Shown piece after piece: positions 1 to 5,238 of a stretch of DNA of 5,297 nucleotides; within the stretch, counting starts at the first letter, position 1; each line of letters begins with the position of its first letter. A program made the position numbers and the translations under genes. The stretch spans positions 1 through 5,297 of the forward strand of contig CALCML010000024.1 of the NCBI GenBank assembly GCA_937967765.1, in the 5' to 3' direction. The notes beneath the pieces are model-generated. The model was given only the letters and a program-made list of their open reading frames with translations. It searched no databases and had not been told where the DNA came from. This DNA comes from an uncultured Carnobacterium sp. Its GTDB lineage: Bacteria > Bacillota > Bacilli > Lactobacillales > Aerococcaceae.

Positions 1-22
1 CTCCCTTAAACTCATATCCTTT

Positions 23-53
23 ATTATAGCAAAGTTAGGGTTATTACGCTAAC
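23..53 (-). promoter_or_regulatory. Putative promoter with operator-like dyad for a gene beyond the left edge
   Basis: On the minus strand an extended -10 box, TGCTATAAT, has its hexamer at 28-23. No consensus -35 is present; the best candidates overlap a dyad at 34-53, GTTAGGGTTATTACGCTAAC, in which 8 of 10 base pairs are symmetric. The site lies just after a terminator and reads out of the window, so it most likely drives the next minus-strand gene. A dyad upstream of or over the -35 region is a usual place for a repressor or activator, but the regulator family is not recognisable. A possible start codon follows at 17-15, too close to its AAAGGA to be convincing. Confidence 0.4.
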
Positions 54-112
54 AAAAAAACGGAGTAGAACTTCCCCCAGAACTTGCATCATTCCGGCTT
101 GTTTTCCACTCC
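54..112 (-). terminator. Intrinsic terminator after the membrane-protein gene
   Basis: On the minus strand GGAGTGGAA (112-104) pairs with TTCTACTCC (70-62), including one G-U pair, and is followed directly by G and seven Ts (60-54). The large loop holds a second hairpin, CCGGAA with TTCTGG. It starts 25 bases after the stop codon of the 137-553 gene. The plus strand has no comparable T-tract, so termination is probably one-directional. Confidence 0.8.
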
Positions 113-136
113 AAAAATAGAACTACATTCGATTTA

Positions 137-553
137 TTATGTTGTCACCCTTTTTACACAGAACATTCTTCCTAACTGCATCAACAGTTGAAGAATACTC
201 CACCCCATCATCAAAAGAACTAGTTGACTACAAATCCCAAAAGCTCTTTGTAAGAAAAGTGGAAGGTTACTATCCACAAATGCATCCACAATCATAATAA
301 TACTGGCATTGATTTGATAAAATAGTAAAAGAAGGATTAAAGCTTCCCCTACTCCAATTAGCCAATCGTGTTGCTTGTTACTTCGTTGCACTATTCCAAC
401 CACCAACAGTCCAATCAAGGATTGAAACAGTATTAGTACTCCTTCTTCAAAAAATACACCACTTTGATTATAGAAATAGATTGAAAAAAGAAATTGAATC
501 AATAAACAGATAAAAGACAAATACTGGTAGACCTTACTTAACGACTTCATCAT
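137..553 (-). CDS. Four-helix integral membrane protein of unknown function (138 aa)
   Basis: I do not recognise this protein. It is very hydrophobic, with four likely membrane segments at about residues 9-28, 37-55, 66-90 and 104-126. Short polar loops lie between them (QRSNKQHDW near 56-64) and the basic tail is KRVTT. The positive loop between helices 2 and 3 and the basic ends suggest that both termini and this loop are cytoplasmic. No enzymatic motif, cysteine pair or signal-peptidase site is evident. The first of two adjacent ATGs (553) is chosen because AAAGGGG lies 9 bases upstream of it. The gene follows the LOG-family gene by 103 bases, has a possible promoter of its own in that gap, and ends at a strong terminator. 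It may be co-transcribed with LOG by read-through, but the context does not reveal a function. Confidence 0.8.
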   Translation of the reverse strand: MMKSLSKVYQYLSFICLLIQFLFSIYFYNQSGVFFEEGVLILFQSLIGLLVVGIVQRSNKQHDWLIGVGEALILLLLFYQINASIIMIVDAFVDSNLPLFLQRAFGICSQLVLLMMGWSILQLLMQLGRMFCVKRVTT

Positions 554-607
554 TAGCTCATTCCCCTTTCTATTTAACGATGGATAACAACTTTACTTTT
601 TATTCAC

Positions 608-643
608 TAAGTAAATTATACAAAAATTTTTAAGTAAATGCAC
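608..643 (-). promoter_or_regulatory. Possible promoter with paired 9-bp direct repeats
   Basis: A perfect TATAAT lies on the minus strand at 620-615, about 60 bases upstream of the membrane-protein start codon. The -35 region is poor (TGCATT or GTGCAT depending on spacing). The 9-mer TAAGTAAAT (plus-strand reading) occurs at 608-616 and again at 631-639, a 23-bp period close to two helical turns. One copy touches the -10 box and the other lies near the -35 position, a layout expected for regulator half-sites. The AT-richness of the gap lowers the weight of both observations. Confidence 0.35.
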
Positions 644-656
644 TCGAAATTTAAAC

Positions 657-1193
657 TTATACCAACCCAATAAGTGCTTCAATTTCCGCCAAACTTTTCG
701 CAAAATGAATTTGACTTCTGTCGTCTACGCTCAGTAGGTTCGTTTCCACCATTTTATCGAAAAAGGCTTCTAAATGATCGTAGTAGCCTTCCATATTATA
801 GAAAATACAAATGCCATTCGTTTGCCCTACTCGTACCCAAGAAACCACCTCTGCGATTTCTTCAAGGGTACCAGGACCACCAGGAAGCGCAATGTACACT
901 TCACTGAGTGCGATCATCTGATTTTTACGCTCGGACATCGTATCGACAATATGAAGCTTCGTGATATCTTGTTTCGCAATTTCACGGTCTACAAAGAACT
1001 GCGGCATCACGCCAATGACTTTGCCGCCTTCCTTCATCACGGCAGTTGCAACCACTCCCATTAGTCCAGTATTTCCACCACCATAAACAAGCGTGTGGTT
1101 GTGTTTTGCCATCCACTTCCCTAGTTCTTCTGTCTTTTTGTCAAATGCAGGGCAATTACTTTGGCTTGCCGCACAATAAACTGCAATATTCAT
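657..1193 (-). CDS. LOG-family (TIGR00730) nucleoside 5'-monophosphate phosphoribohydrolase
   Basis: The 178-residue protein is a full-length LOG/YvdD-type Rossmann-fold enzyme. The family signatures are YGGGNTGLMG at residues 37-46, SERK at 88-91 and PGGPGTLEE at 104-112; the Arg of SERK and the Glu residues of PGGxGTxxE form the active site in this family. Characterised members hydrolyse the N-glycosidic bond of cytokinin riboside monophosphates or AMP to give base and ribose 5-phosphate. Older annotations call them lysine decarboxylases, which the motifs do not support. The natural substrate here is unknown. The ATG at 1193 is preceded by AAAGGAG at a 5-base spacing. It lies 53 bases after the inositol-monophosphatase-family gene, with a terminator-like hairpin between them, so its expression probably depends on read-through or on an undetected promoter inside that gene. 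Confidence 0.93.
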   Translation of the reverse strand: MNIAVYCAASQSNCPAFDKKTEELGKWMAKHNHTLVYGGGNTGLMGVVATAVMKEGGKVIGVMPQFFVDREIAKQDITKLHIVDTMSERKNQMIALSEVYIALPGGPGTLEEIAEVVSWVRVGQTNGICIFYNMEGYYDHLEAFFDKMVETNLLSVDDRSQIHFAKSLAEIEALIGLV

Positions 1194-1205
1194 ATGTTCT
1201 CCTTT

Positions 1206-1236
1206 AAAACAAAGAGGCGTAATCTCTTACGCCTCT
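1206..1236 (-). terminator. Intrinsic terminator or attenuator abutting the LOG ribosome binding site
   Basis: A perfect 10-bp stem, AGAGGCGTAA with TTACGCCTCT and a GAGA loop on the minus strand (1236-1213), is followed by TTGTTTT and at once by AAAGGAG, the ribosome binding site of the LOG-family gene. It starts 10 bases after the preceding stop codon. The form is that of an intrinsic terminator with an interrupted U-tract. No promoter fits between it and the LOG start, so it may be leaky, or may act as an attenuator or an mRNA 3'-end protecting stem. Confidence 0.7.
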
Positions 1237-1246
1237 CCACTCATTT

Positions 1247-2026
1247 TTATTTAAACGCTGCGATAATTTCGTCAGCGATATCTTTAGAACAGATAACACC
1301 TGTTGTCTTCTTGTTAGGAACTAAGAAGTCCACTTCTTTTCCATCCACTGTACTGTAGTGTAATCCTAATTCTTTAGCAATCACCATTCCTGGTGCGATA
1401 TCCCAAGGTGCTAATAATGTAGAAACATACGCTACAGATTTTCCTAAAATCACTTGAATATGCTCGATTGAAGAAGCTCCGTAAGTACGAGTAACCATTG
1501 CTTTACGAATCATTTCTGCTTCTTTTTCAGTCGCTTCTAATAACATGAATCCATTCACGTTGATTGAGCTGTCGCCAATGCTGTGAATTTCAGGAGTTGA
1601 AAGACGACGACCGTTGCAGTATGCACCGTAATCTTTAATACCGTACACGAAGCGATCACGCATCACATCGTAAATGTATCCTAAAAGACCTACGCCATCT
1701 TTATATAAAGCAATCATAATACCGAAGTCTTCTTGACGTTTCACGAAGTTCAATGTGCCATCGATTGGGTCGATTAACCAAACGTAACCGTCCATTGAAG
1801 TTAATTCGTCACCGAAACCTTCTTCTCCCATGATTTTATGTGTTGGAAATTGTTCGCGAATTTTTGCGATAAAGAATTGTTCGATTTCTTTATCCACGTT
1901 TGTTACTAAGTCGTTACGGCTTGTTTTTGTATCTACTTTTAATGGTTCACCAAAGCTGTGACGAATTTTTTGTCCAGCCTCCATAATCCAGTCATTTACT
2001 AATAAGTGTGTTGCTAATAAATCCAT
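1247..2026 (-). CDS. Inositol monophosphatase family protein
   Basis: This 259-residue protein has the usual length and all motifs of the Mg2+-dependent, Li+-sensitive IMPase/SuhB family. They are TNVDKE at 42-47, GEEG at 67-70, LIDPIDGTLNF at 84-94 and WDIAPG at 208-213. E68, D86, D89 and D209 are the expected metal ligands, so catalysis should be intact. Family members dephosphorylate inositol monophosphates and, in bacteria, also other small phosphates such as NADP-type or sugar phosphates. The true substrate cannot be read from the sequence. The start codon overlaps the UPF0223 stop by one base (TAATG), with AAGGA 11 bases upstream inside that gene, which implies translational coupling. 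In Bacillus the same two families are close neighbours (yktA and yktC), so the pairing is old. Confidence 0.93.
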   Translation of the reverse strand: MDLLATHLLVNDWIMEAGQKIRHSFGEPLKVDTKTSRNDLVTNVDKEIEQFFIAKIREQFPTHKIMGEEGFGDELTSMDGYVWLIDPIDGTLNFVKRQEDFGIMIALYKDGVGLLGYIYDVMRDRFVYGIKDYGAYCNGRRLSTPEIHSIGDSSINVNGFMLLEATEKEAEMIRKAMVTRTYGASSIEHIQVILGKSVAYVSTLLAPWDIAPGMVIAKELGLHYSTVDGKEVDFLVPNKKTTGVICSKDIADEIIAAFK

Positions 2027-2307
2027 TATTTTTTCAATCCTTCCATACGAATAATTTTTGTTGCGTTTTTACTTGCTTGGACTACACGATAAAGGCTATA
2101 TCCAGATGCCTCCTCGAATTCACGACCGAGTCTCTTCTCTTCACCGATACTACGGACTACCGTTTTAAATTCTTGGTAGGCTTTTTTAAAAGCTTCTACT
2201 TGGATTCCTTTTTCGTAAGCCTCTTCGACCGCATTCCAAAGTTTGATGACTTTATTCATCTCTTCATGCGACCATTCCAAATCAATTGGATAACTATAAT
2301 TGGCCAT
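2026..2307 (-). CDS. UPF0223 family protein (YktA-like)
   Basis: The 93-residue soluble, charged, mostly helical protein matches the small UPF0223 family of Bacillota in length and character. It opens with NYSYPIDLEWSHEEMNKVI and carries EEKRLGREFEEASGYSLYRVV near residues 57-77. No biochemical function is established for the family and I see no catalytic motif. The ATG at 2307 is preceded by GAGGTG at a 5-base spacing, with a promoter a further 25-50 bases upstream, so this is the first gene of a UPF0223-IMPase unit. The one-base overlap with the next start codon suggests the two products are made in fixed proportion. Confidence 0.88.
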   Translation of the reverse strand: MANYSYPIDLEWSHEEMNKVIKLWNAVEEAYEKGIQVEAFKKAYQEFKTVVRSIGEEKRLGREFEEASGYSLYRVVQASKNATKIIRMEGLKK

Positions 2308-2334
2308 CTCGCCACCTCACAATCATACCCATTT

Positions 2335-2363
2335 AGTATACACTTTTTCTGCAAGAGTTTCCA
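2335..2363 (-). promoter_or_regulatory. Putative sigma-A promoter of the UPF0223-IMPase unit
   Basis: On the minus strand TGGAAA (2363-2358, 4 of 6 consensus matches) and TATACT (2340-2335, 5 of 6) are separated by 17 bases. The expected transcript start near 2328 would give a leader of about 20 bases carrying the ribosome binding site. Confidence 0.5.
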
Positions 2364-2389
2364 TTTATGAAGCAAAAAATATTCAATTC

Positions 2390-2585
2390 GAAAATGATAA
2401 CTTTGAATCCTTGTGGATTTTTTCATTGTCGTTGTAATGGGGCACCGGCTCAAGTCTTACGTCTTTCGCCTTTAATGCCTCAAAGCAGGAGTAAGAAATA
2501 AATTTCTACTCCTGCTAATTTGCGTTTAATGCACTTCCCCATTACTACGACAATAAAATCCACCAAATTCTTCGTCATCATCTTC
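2390..2585 (+). repeat. Structured intergenic repeat, copy A (about 196 bp)
   Basis: The two ends are complementary. GTGGATTTT...TTGTCGTTGTAATGGGG (2413-2442) pairs with CCCCATTACTACGACAATAAAATCCAC (2537-2563), and weaker pairing continues outward to GAAAATGATAAC (2390-2401) with GTCATCATCTTC (2574-2585). The two A-C mismatches of that outer arm become G-U pairs if the minus strand is the RNA, so the transcribed strand is uncertain. Near the base lies a small hairpin, AATCC-TTGT-GGATT; near the tip is the long hairpin at 2484-2516. Positions 2406-2485 align without gaps to 3087-3008 of copy B on the other strand (58 of 80 by hand count), and 2522-2563 aligns to 2849-2808. It could be a MITE-like or BOX-like element, or a conserved RNA. 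I do not recognise the family. Confidence 0.8.
2484..2516 (+). other. Apical hairpin of copy A
   Basis: AGCAGGAGTA (2484-2493) pairs perfectly with TACTCCTGCT (2507-2516). A one-base bulge (A2494) follows, then GAAAT pairs with ATTTC around a two-base AA turn, so the tip must open slightly. The design matches the copy B hairpin at 2975-3010 base for base in layout but not in sequence. The flanking T-tracts are too short for a good terminator on either strand. Confidence 0.8.
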
Positions 2586-2788
2586 TTAGTGCTTTTTATA
2601 GTTCGATAGAACTCATCTGAAGATTACTAAATAGGTCTATTGCTCGAATATTAGACAAAACCGCTATAACTTAATAATTGCTTTTCATTTTAATTTGTTT
2701 AAAGCACTCTTCTAAACTAAGTCGCTGCACTCTCTAACTCGAGAATCCCAGTCCCTTTCCCTTAGGCACAAATCCCAAAAGAAAAATC
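2586..2788. other. Non-coding spacer between the two structured repeats
   Basis: These 203 bases carry no ORF with a ribosome binding site and no recognisable RNA gene. The only structure I see is a small hairpin, AGTTC-GATA-GAACT, near 2600-2613. AT-rich promoter-like words occur near 2640-2675 (TTGCTC and TATAAC at a poor 19-base spacing) but lead to nothing. Confidence 0.5.
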
Positions 2789-2861
2789 TATGGATTACAG
2801 AGAATCCGCGGATTTTGTAGTTGCAGTGACAGGAAGTGCATCAAAACGAGGGAGAAAGACA

Positions 2862-2896
2862 GAAATGCCATAGATACATTGTATCTATGGCATTTC
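2862..2896. other. Perfect 17-bp-arm hairpin in the extra module of copy B
   Basis: GAAATGCCATAGATACA (2862-2878) and its exact complement (2880-2896) flank a single base, the most perfect inverted repeat in the window. Purine-rich GGGAGAAAG on the left and pyrimidine-rich GTTTTCTTTCCCCC on the right extend the stem imperfectly. Pyrimidine runs follow on both strands, so it could act as a bidirectional terminator, including for psuKG. Confidence 0.8.
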
Positions 2897-2910
2897 GTTT
2901 TCTTTCCCCC

Positions 2911-2970
2911 ACAAAGTTGAATAGGAATGAGATAGCTGTTTACAGCGAAACTCATTCCATTCAACCACTG
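2911..2970. other. Two-tier hairpin in the extra module of copy B
   Basis: GTTGAAT-A-GGAATGAG (2916-2931) pairs with CTCATTCC-ATTCAAC (2951-2965), 15 pairs with one bulged A. A terminal hairpin, GCTG-TTTA-CAGC, sits inside and a CACA/TGTG clamp outside. It has no counterpart in copy A. Confidence 0.75.
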
Positions 2971-2974
2971 TGCT

Positions 2975-3010
2975 AAGAGGGCGTAGGATTTTGAATCCAT
3001 ACGCCCTCTT
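2975..3010 (-). other. Apical hairpin of copy B, counterpart of 2484-2516
   Basis: On the minus strand AAGAGGGCGTA pairs with TACGCCCTCTT. The 5' side has a one-base bulge (T), then GGATT pairs with AATCC over a CAA loop. Stem length, bulge position and upper-stem length equal those of the copy A hairpin, while several pairs differ by double substitution (for example CAGGA/TCCTG against AGGGC/GCCCT). Only two Us follow on the minus strand, so it is not a standard terminator. Confidence 0.8.
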
Positions 3011-3103
3011 TGAGGCTTTAAAGGTGAGAGACCTTGGGCTCGAACCGATGCCCCGTTATCGCTAATATGAAGATATCCGTAAGGATACAGAGTAATCCAT
3101 AAG

Positions 3104-3119
3104 AGTACTTTTAAGTACT
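3104..3119. other. Small hairpin between the psuG stop and copy B
   Basis: AGTACT-TTTA-AGTACT forms a 6-bp stem with a 4-base loop. It starts 3 bases after the psuG stop codon on the minus strand and lacks a U-tract, so it is not a convincing terminator. Confidence 0.4.
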
Positions 3120-3122
3120 GAA

Positions 3123-4037
3123 TTATTTTCCTTCTTGGTATTCTTTTGCGATTTGCGCACCAAGCTTCGCGTTATTGTAAACAAGCTGAATATTTGTCTT
3201 CAAACTTTCCCCGCCTGTTAACTCAACGATTTTCGCTAATAAGAATGGTGTGCTATCTTTACCATGAACGCCTTTTTCATCTGCTTCACGAACTGCTTGA
3301 TCGATAATCGCATCGATTTTTTCGTGTGGAATTTCGTGTTCAGCTGGGATTGGGTTTGTAACTAAGATACCGCCTTTAAGGCCTAGTAATTCAGAGTAAC
3401 GAATCATTTCAGCTACTTCTTTTGCTGAATCTACACGGCTGTTTAATTTATACTCAGAAGTACGAGTGTAGAATGCAGGCAAGTAGTCTGTTTGATAGCC
3501 TACAACAGGAACTCCTTTTGTTTCTAAATATTCAAGAGTACGTGGTAAATCAAGAATCGCTTTTGCACCAGCGCAGACAACTGTTACTGGAGTTTGTCCT
3601 AATTCATCTAAGTCTGCTGAGATATCCATTGTTTCTTCAACGCCACGGTGAACCCCACCGATACCGCCAGTTACGAATACTTTAATTCCAGCTAAGTGCG
3701 CACCAATCATTGTTGTCGCTACAGTAGTTGCTCCTAAAACACCTTTAGCAAACACTTCTGCTAAGTCACGGCGAGATACTTTTGCAACTGGTTTTTCTTT
3801 CGCAAGACGTTCTAAGTCAGCTTCTTCTAAACCAATTTTGTATTTTCCATCCATGATAGCGATTGTTGCTGGAACAGCGCCATTGTCGCGGATAATTTGT
3901 TCTACTGTTTTAGCCATTTCAACGTTTTGTGGATATGGCATTCCGTGTGAAATGATTGTTGATTCTAACGCAACGACTGGTAGGTTGTTGTCTAATGCGT
4001 GTTGTACTTCCTTGCTGATTGATAATAATGGATTCAT
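3123..4037 (-). CDS. psuG: Pseudouridine-5'-phosphate glycosidase
   Basis: PsuG reversibly cleaves the C-C glycosidic bond of pseudouridine 5'-phosphate to uracil and ribose 5-phosphate; in the cell it works in the degradative direction. The 304 residues match the family length. Recognisable blocks are [17 protein letters not shown] at 22-38, KVSRRD at 86-91, [12 protein letters not shown] at 121-132, DISADLDEL at 138-146, [11 protein letters not shown] at 155-165 and the C-terminal [10 protein letters not shown]. By motif and spacing, E25, K86, D142 and K159 correspond to E. coli E31, K93, D149 and the ring-opening Schiff-base lysine K166, so the enzyme should be active. The start codon at 4037 overlaps the psuK stop (ATGA) and is preceded by AAAGGAAAGAGGT. 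No intrinsic terminator follows directly; the structured copy B repeat does. Confidence 0.96.
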   Translation of the reverse strand: MNPLLSISKEVQHALDNNLPVVALESTIISHGMPYPQNVEMAKTVEQIIRDNGAVPATIAIMDGKYKIGLEEADLERLAKEKPVAKVSRRDLAEVFAKGVLGATTVATTMIGAHLAGIKVFVTGGIGGVHRGVEETMDISADLDELGQTPVTVVCAGAKAILDLPRTLEYLETKGVPVVGYQTDYLPAFYTRTSEYKLNSRVDSAKEVAEMIRYSELLGLKGGILVTNPIPAEHEIPHEKIDAIIDQAVREADEKGVHGKDSTPFLLAKIVELTGGESLKTNIQLVYNNAKLGAQIAKEYQEGK

Positions 4038-4987
4038 GATAAACCTCTTTCCTTTAATTGTTGATATTCTTTTTCAAATGACTTAGCGTTTAAGTCTTTT
4101 CGAACTGTTTCAATAGCTTGGACCGTATAGTATGAATTCGTTAATCCGTATCCAATCGACTCTTCCAAGCTTGCTCCTTTAAGAGTTCCGTAAAGCACTC
4201 CAGAAGAAAATGAATCTCCTGCTCCTGTCACGTCACAGACATGCTCTGCTTTTATGGGGGTAAAAGTTTTTACGACTCCTGTAGCATCTGCAAAGACACC
4301 ACATTTCGTCCCTTTTGTAATGACGATATTTTCAACGCCATCCTTCTGCCACAAAGTAGCTAGTTCCGAAAGCGTGTGTACGCCGTACCTCGTCCTGGAC
4401 TCGTCCGCATTGACGACAATCCAAGTCACTCCGTGTAAATTGTCAGGGATTCGTTTCATCTTCGGCCCACTCACTGGAATAATTGCCAGTGGAATGTTCT
4501 CAAGACTAGTCAGCTGTATGAGCGCTTGTAATGTTTCTTGCGGAAGATTCAAATCTGCAATCACTAAAGCTGCATCTTTCACCGCTTCTTCGTGCGAAAT
4601 AAGCCACTCAGGCGTCATTTCCTCACAAATGGACATATCGGCTAACGCCAGGCACATATCTCCTTGAAGATCCAAAATCGCTGTATAGTTTGACGTTGTT
4701 TTCCCTTTTAATCGGTCTACAAGTGAAAAATCGATAATGCCTTCCGTCTCTTTTTCAAGCCAAGTAAAACTTTCATCATCGCCTGCAACTGACAACATCT
4801 TAACAGGCAGCCCCAGACGACCAAGGTTTTCGGCAATGTTTCTTGAAACACCACCGGCAGTCAGCGATGAGACCACTGGATTACTCGTCTCAAGCACGAG
4901 ATTTTCGAGCAATTGAACTTTCTTATCCACGTTCATTCCGCCGATACAAAGTACATAGGAATCTTTAAAATTCTTCTCTTCTGACAT
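4034..4987 (-). CDS. psuK: Pseudouridine kinase (PfkB/ribokinase family)
   Basis: This is a cytoplasmic PfkB-family sugar/nucleoside kinase of 317 residues. It shows IGGMNVDK at 15-22, the substrate and lid region [17 protein letters not shown] at 43-59, NADE at 193-196 (NxxE motif) and [12 protein letters not shown] at 252-263, with D258 as catalytic base. The fold alone does not fix the substrate. The direct overlap with psuG gives the assignment: it should phosphorylate pseudouridine at the 5' position to feed PsuG. I chose the ATG at 4987 because AAGGGGG stands about 7 bases upstream. An in-frame ATG at 5050 has no ribosome binding site and would add 21 poorly structured residues. A promoter lies about 80 bases upstream. 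Confidence 0.92.
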   Translation of the reverse strand: MSEEKNFKDSYVLCIGGMNVDKKVQLLENLVLETSNPVVSSLTAGGVSRNIAENLGRLGLPVKMLSVAGDDESFTWLEKETEGIIDFSLVDRLKGKTTSNYTAILDLQGDMCLALADMSICEEMTPEWLISHEEAVKDAALVIADLNLPQETLQALIQLTSLENIPLAIIPVSGPKMKRIPDNLHGVTWIVVNADESRTRYGVHTLSELATLWQKDGVENIVITKGTKCGVFADATGVVKTFTPIKAEHVCDVTGAGDSFSSGVLYGTLKGASLEESIGYGLTNSYYTVQAIETVRKDLNAKSFEKEYQQLKERGLS

Positions 4988-5067
4988 GAAACATCCCCCT
5001 TCGTATACAAAAAGGTTCGATGAATGGAGGTTGATGAAGCTTTCCTTCATTCGGTCTTATACGCTTC

Positions 5068-5097
5068 ATTATACGCGATAACACCTACTCCAATCAA
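5068..5097 (-). promoter_or_regulatory. Sigma-A promoter of psuKG
   Basis: On the minus strand TTGATT (5097-5092, 4 of 6) and a perfect TATAAT (5073-5068) are 18 bases apart. Transcription should start near 5061, giving a leader of about 74 bases before psuK. It lies just downstream of the previous gene's terminator, which makes psuKG an independent unit. Confidence 0.72.
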
Positions 5098-5134
5098 GCT
5101 ATCCAGGAGAAAACCACAAATATTTCAAAGTTCA

Positions 5135-5153
5135 TTCGGATAATTGTTCGGAT
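5135..5153. repeat. Pair of 7-bp direct repeats upstream of the psuKG promoter
   Basis: TTCGGAT occurs at 5135-5141 and 5147-5153, a 12-bp period, about 75-95 bases upstream of the expected psuKG transcript start. Repeats on nearly the same helix face in this position suit a tandem activator site. They are short and could be chance. Confidence 0.3.
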
Positions 5154-5192
5154 TTAAAACGTAAACTGTGTCATCTTTCTTTTGATTGCAAC

Positions 5193-5220
5193 AAAAAAAG
5201 GACTCGAAAACTCGAGTCCT
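5193..5220 (-). terminator. Intrinsic terminator of the gene entering from the right
   Basis: On the minus strand AGGACTCGA (5220-5212) and TCGAGTCCT (5207-5199) form a perfect 9-bp stem around a GTTT loop, followed by a run of Ts to 5193. It starts 18 bases after the stop codon at 5239. There is no T-tract on the plus side. Confidence 0.92.
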
Positions 5221-5238
5221 CTATAAACTTCAATAGAA

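Larger units (their letters stand above)
2789..3101 (-). repeat. Structured intergenic repeat, copy B, with extra hairpin module (about 313 bp)
   Basis: This copy is read on the minus strand, opposite to copy A. Its outermost stem is perfect: TATGGATTAC (3101-3092) pairs with GTAATCCATA (2798-2789). Each inner end forms a small hairpin: TATCC-TTAC-GGATA (3087-3074) and the palindrome AATCCGCGGATT (2814-2803). The 80-base 5' core (3087-3008), the apical hairpin (3010-2975) and the 42-base 3' core (2849-2808) all have counterparts in copy A. About 125 bases at 2850-2974, absent from copy A, hold two further hairpins. The element begins 22 bases after the psuG stop codon, so psuKG transcripts probably run into it and may end in it. 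Confidence 0.78.

Noticed and set aside
2008..2370. 120-codon plus-strand frame
   Set aside because: It is antisense to the UPF0223 gene, rich in Phe/Ser/Leu as expected for a shadow of a lysine- and glutamate-rich gene, and has no start signal.
2256..2453. 65-codon minus-strand open frame upstream of the UPF0223 gene
   Set aside because: It overlaps the UPF0223 start, its promoter and part of copy A in another frame, with no ribosome binding site.
2636..2680. Promoter in the spacer between the two repeats
   Set aside because: The boxes are weakly matched at a 19-base spacing and no gene follows on that strand.
2788..3000. 70-codon minus-strand open frame
   Set aside because: It runs through three strong inverted repeats of copy B, has no ribosome binding site and no protein-like pattern; it is a by-product of the repeat.
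3033..3058. tRNA T-arm-like sequence on the minus strand (GGTTCGAGCCC) in copy B
   Set aside because: No acceptor, D or anticodon arm can be built around it, the T-stem does not pair properly, and the same place in copy A (GGCTCAAGTC) has lost the T-loop consensus while remaining part of the repeat.
2390..3101. CRISPR array
   Set aside because: The repeats are two inverted, diverged long copies, not short identical direct repeats with regular spacers, and no cas genes are present.
4254..4667. 137-codon plus-strand open frame opposite psuK, and similar frames opposite psuG and LOG
   Set aside because: They are antisense to well-identified enzymes, lack ribosome binding sites and have no recognisable domains.
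4988..5050. Longer N-terminus for PsuK starting at the ATG at 5050
   Set aside because: There is no ribosome binding site before it, while the ATG at 4987 has AAGGGGG at good spacing and begins just ahead of the conserved kinase N-terminus.
4988..5160. CcpA cre site upstream of psuKG
   Set aside because: The nearest words (around TGAAGCGTATAAG on minus) miss too many consensus positions to call.
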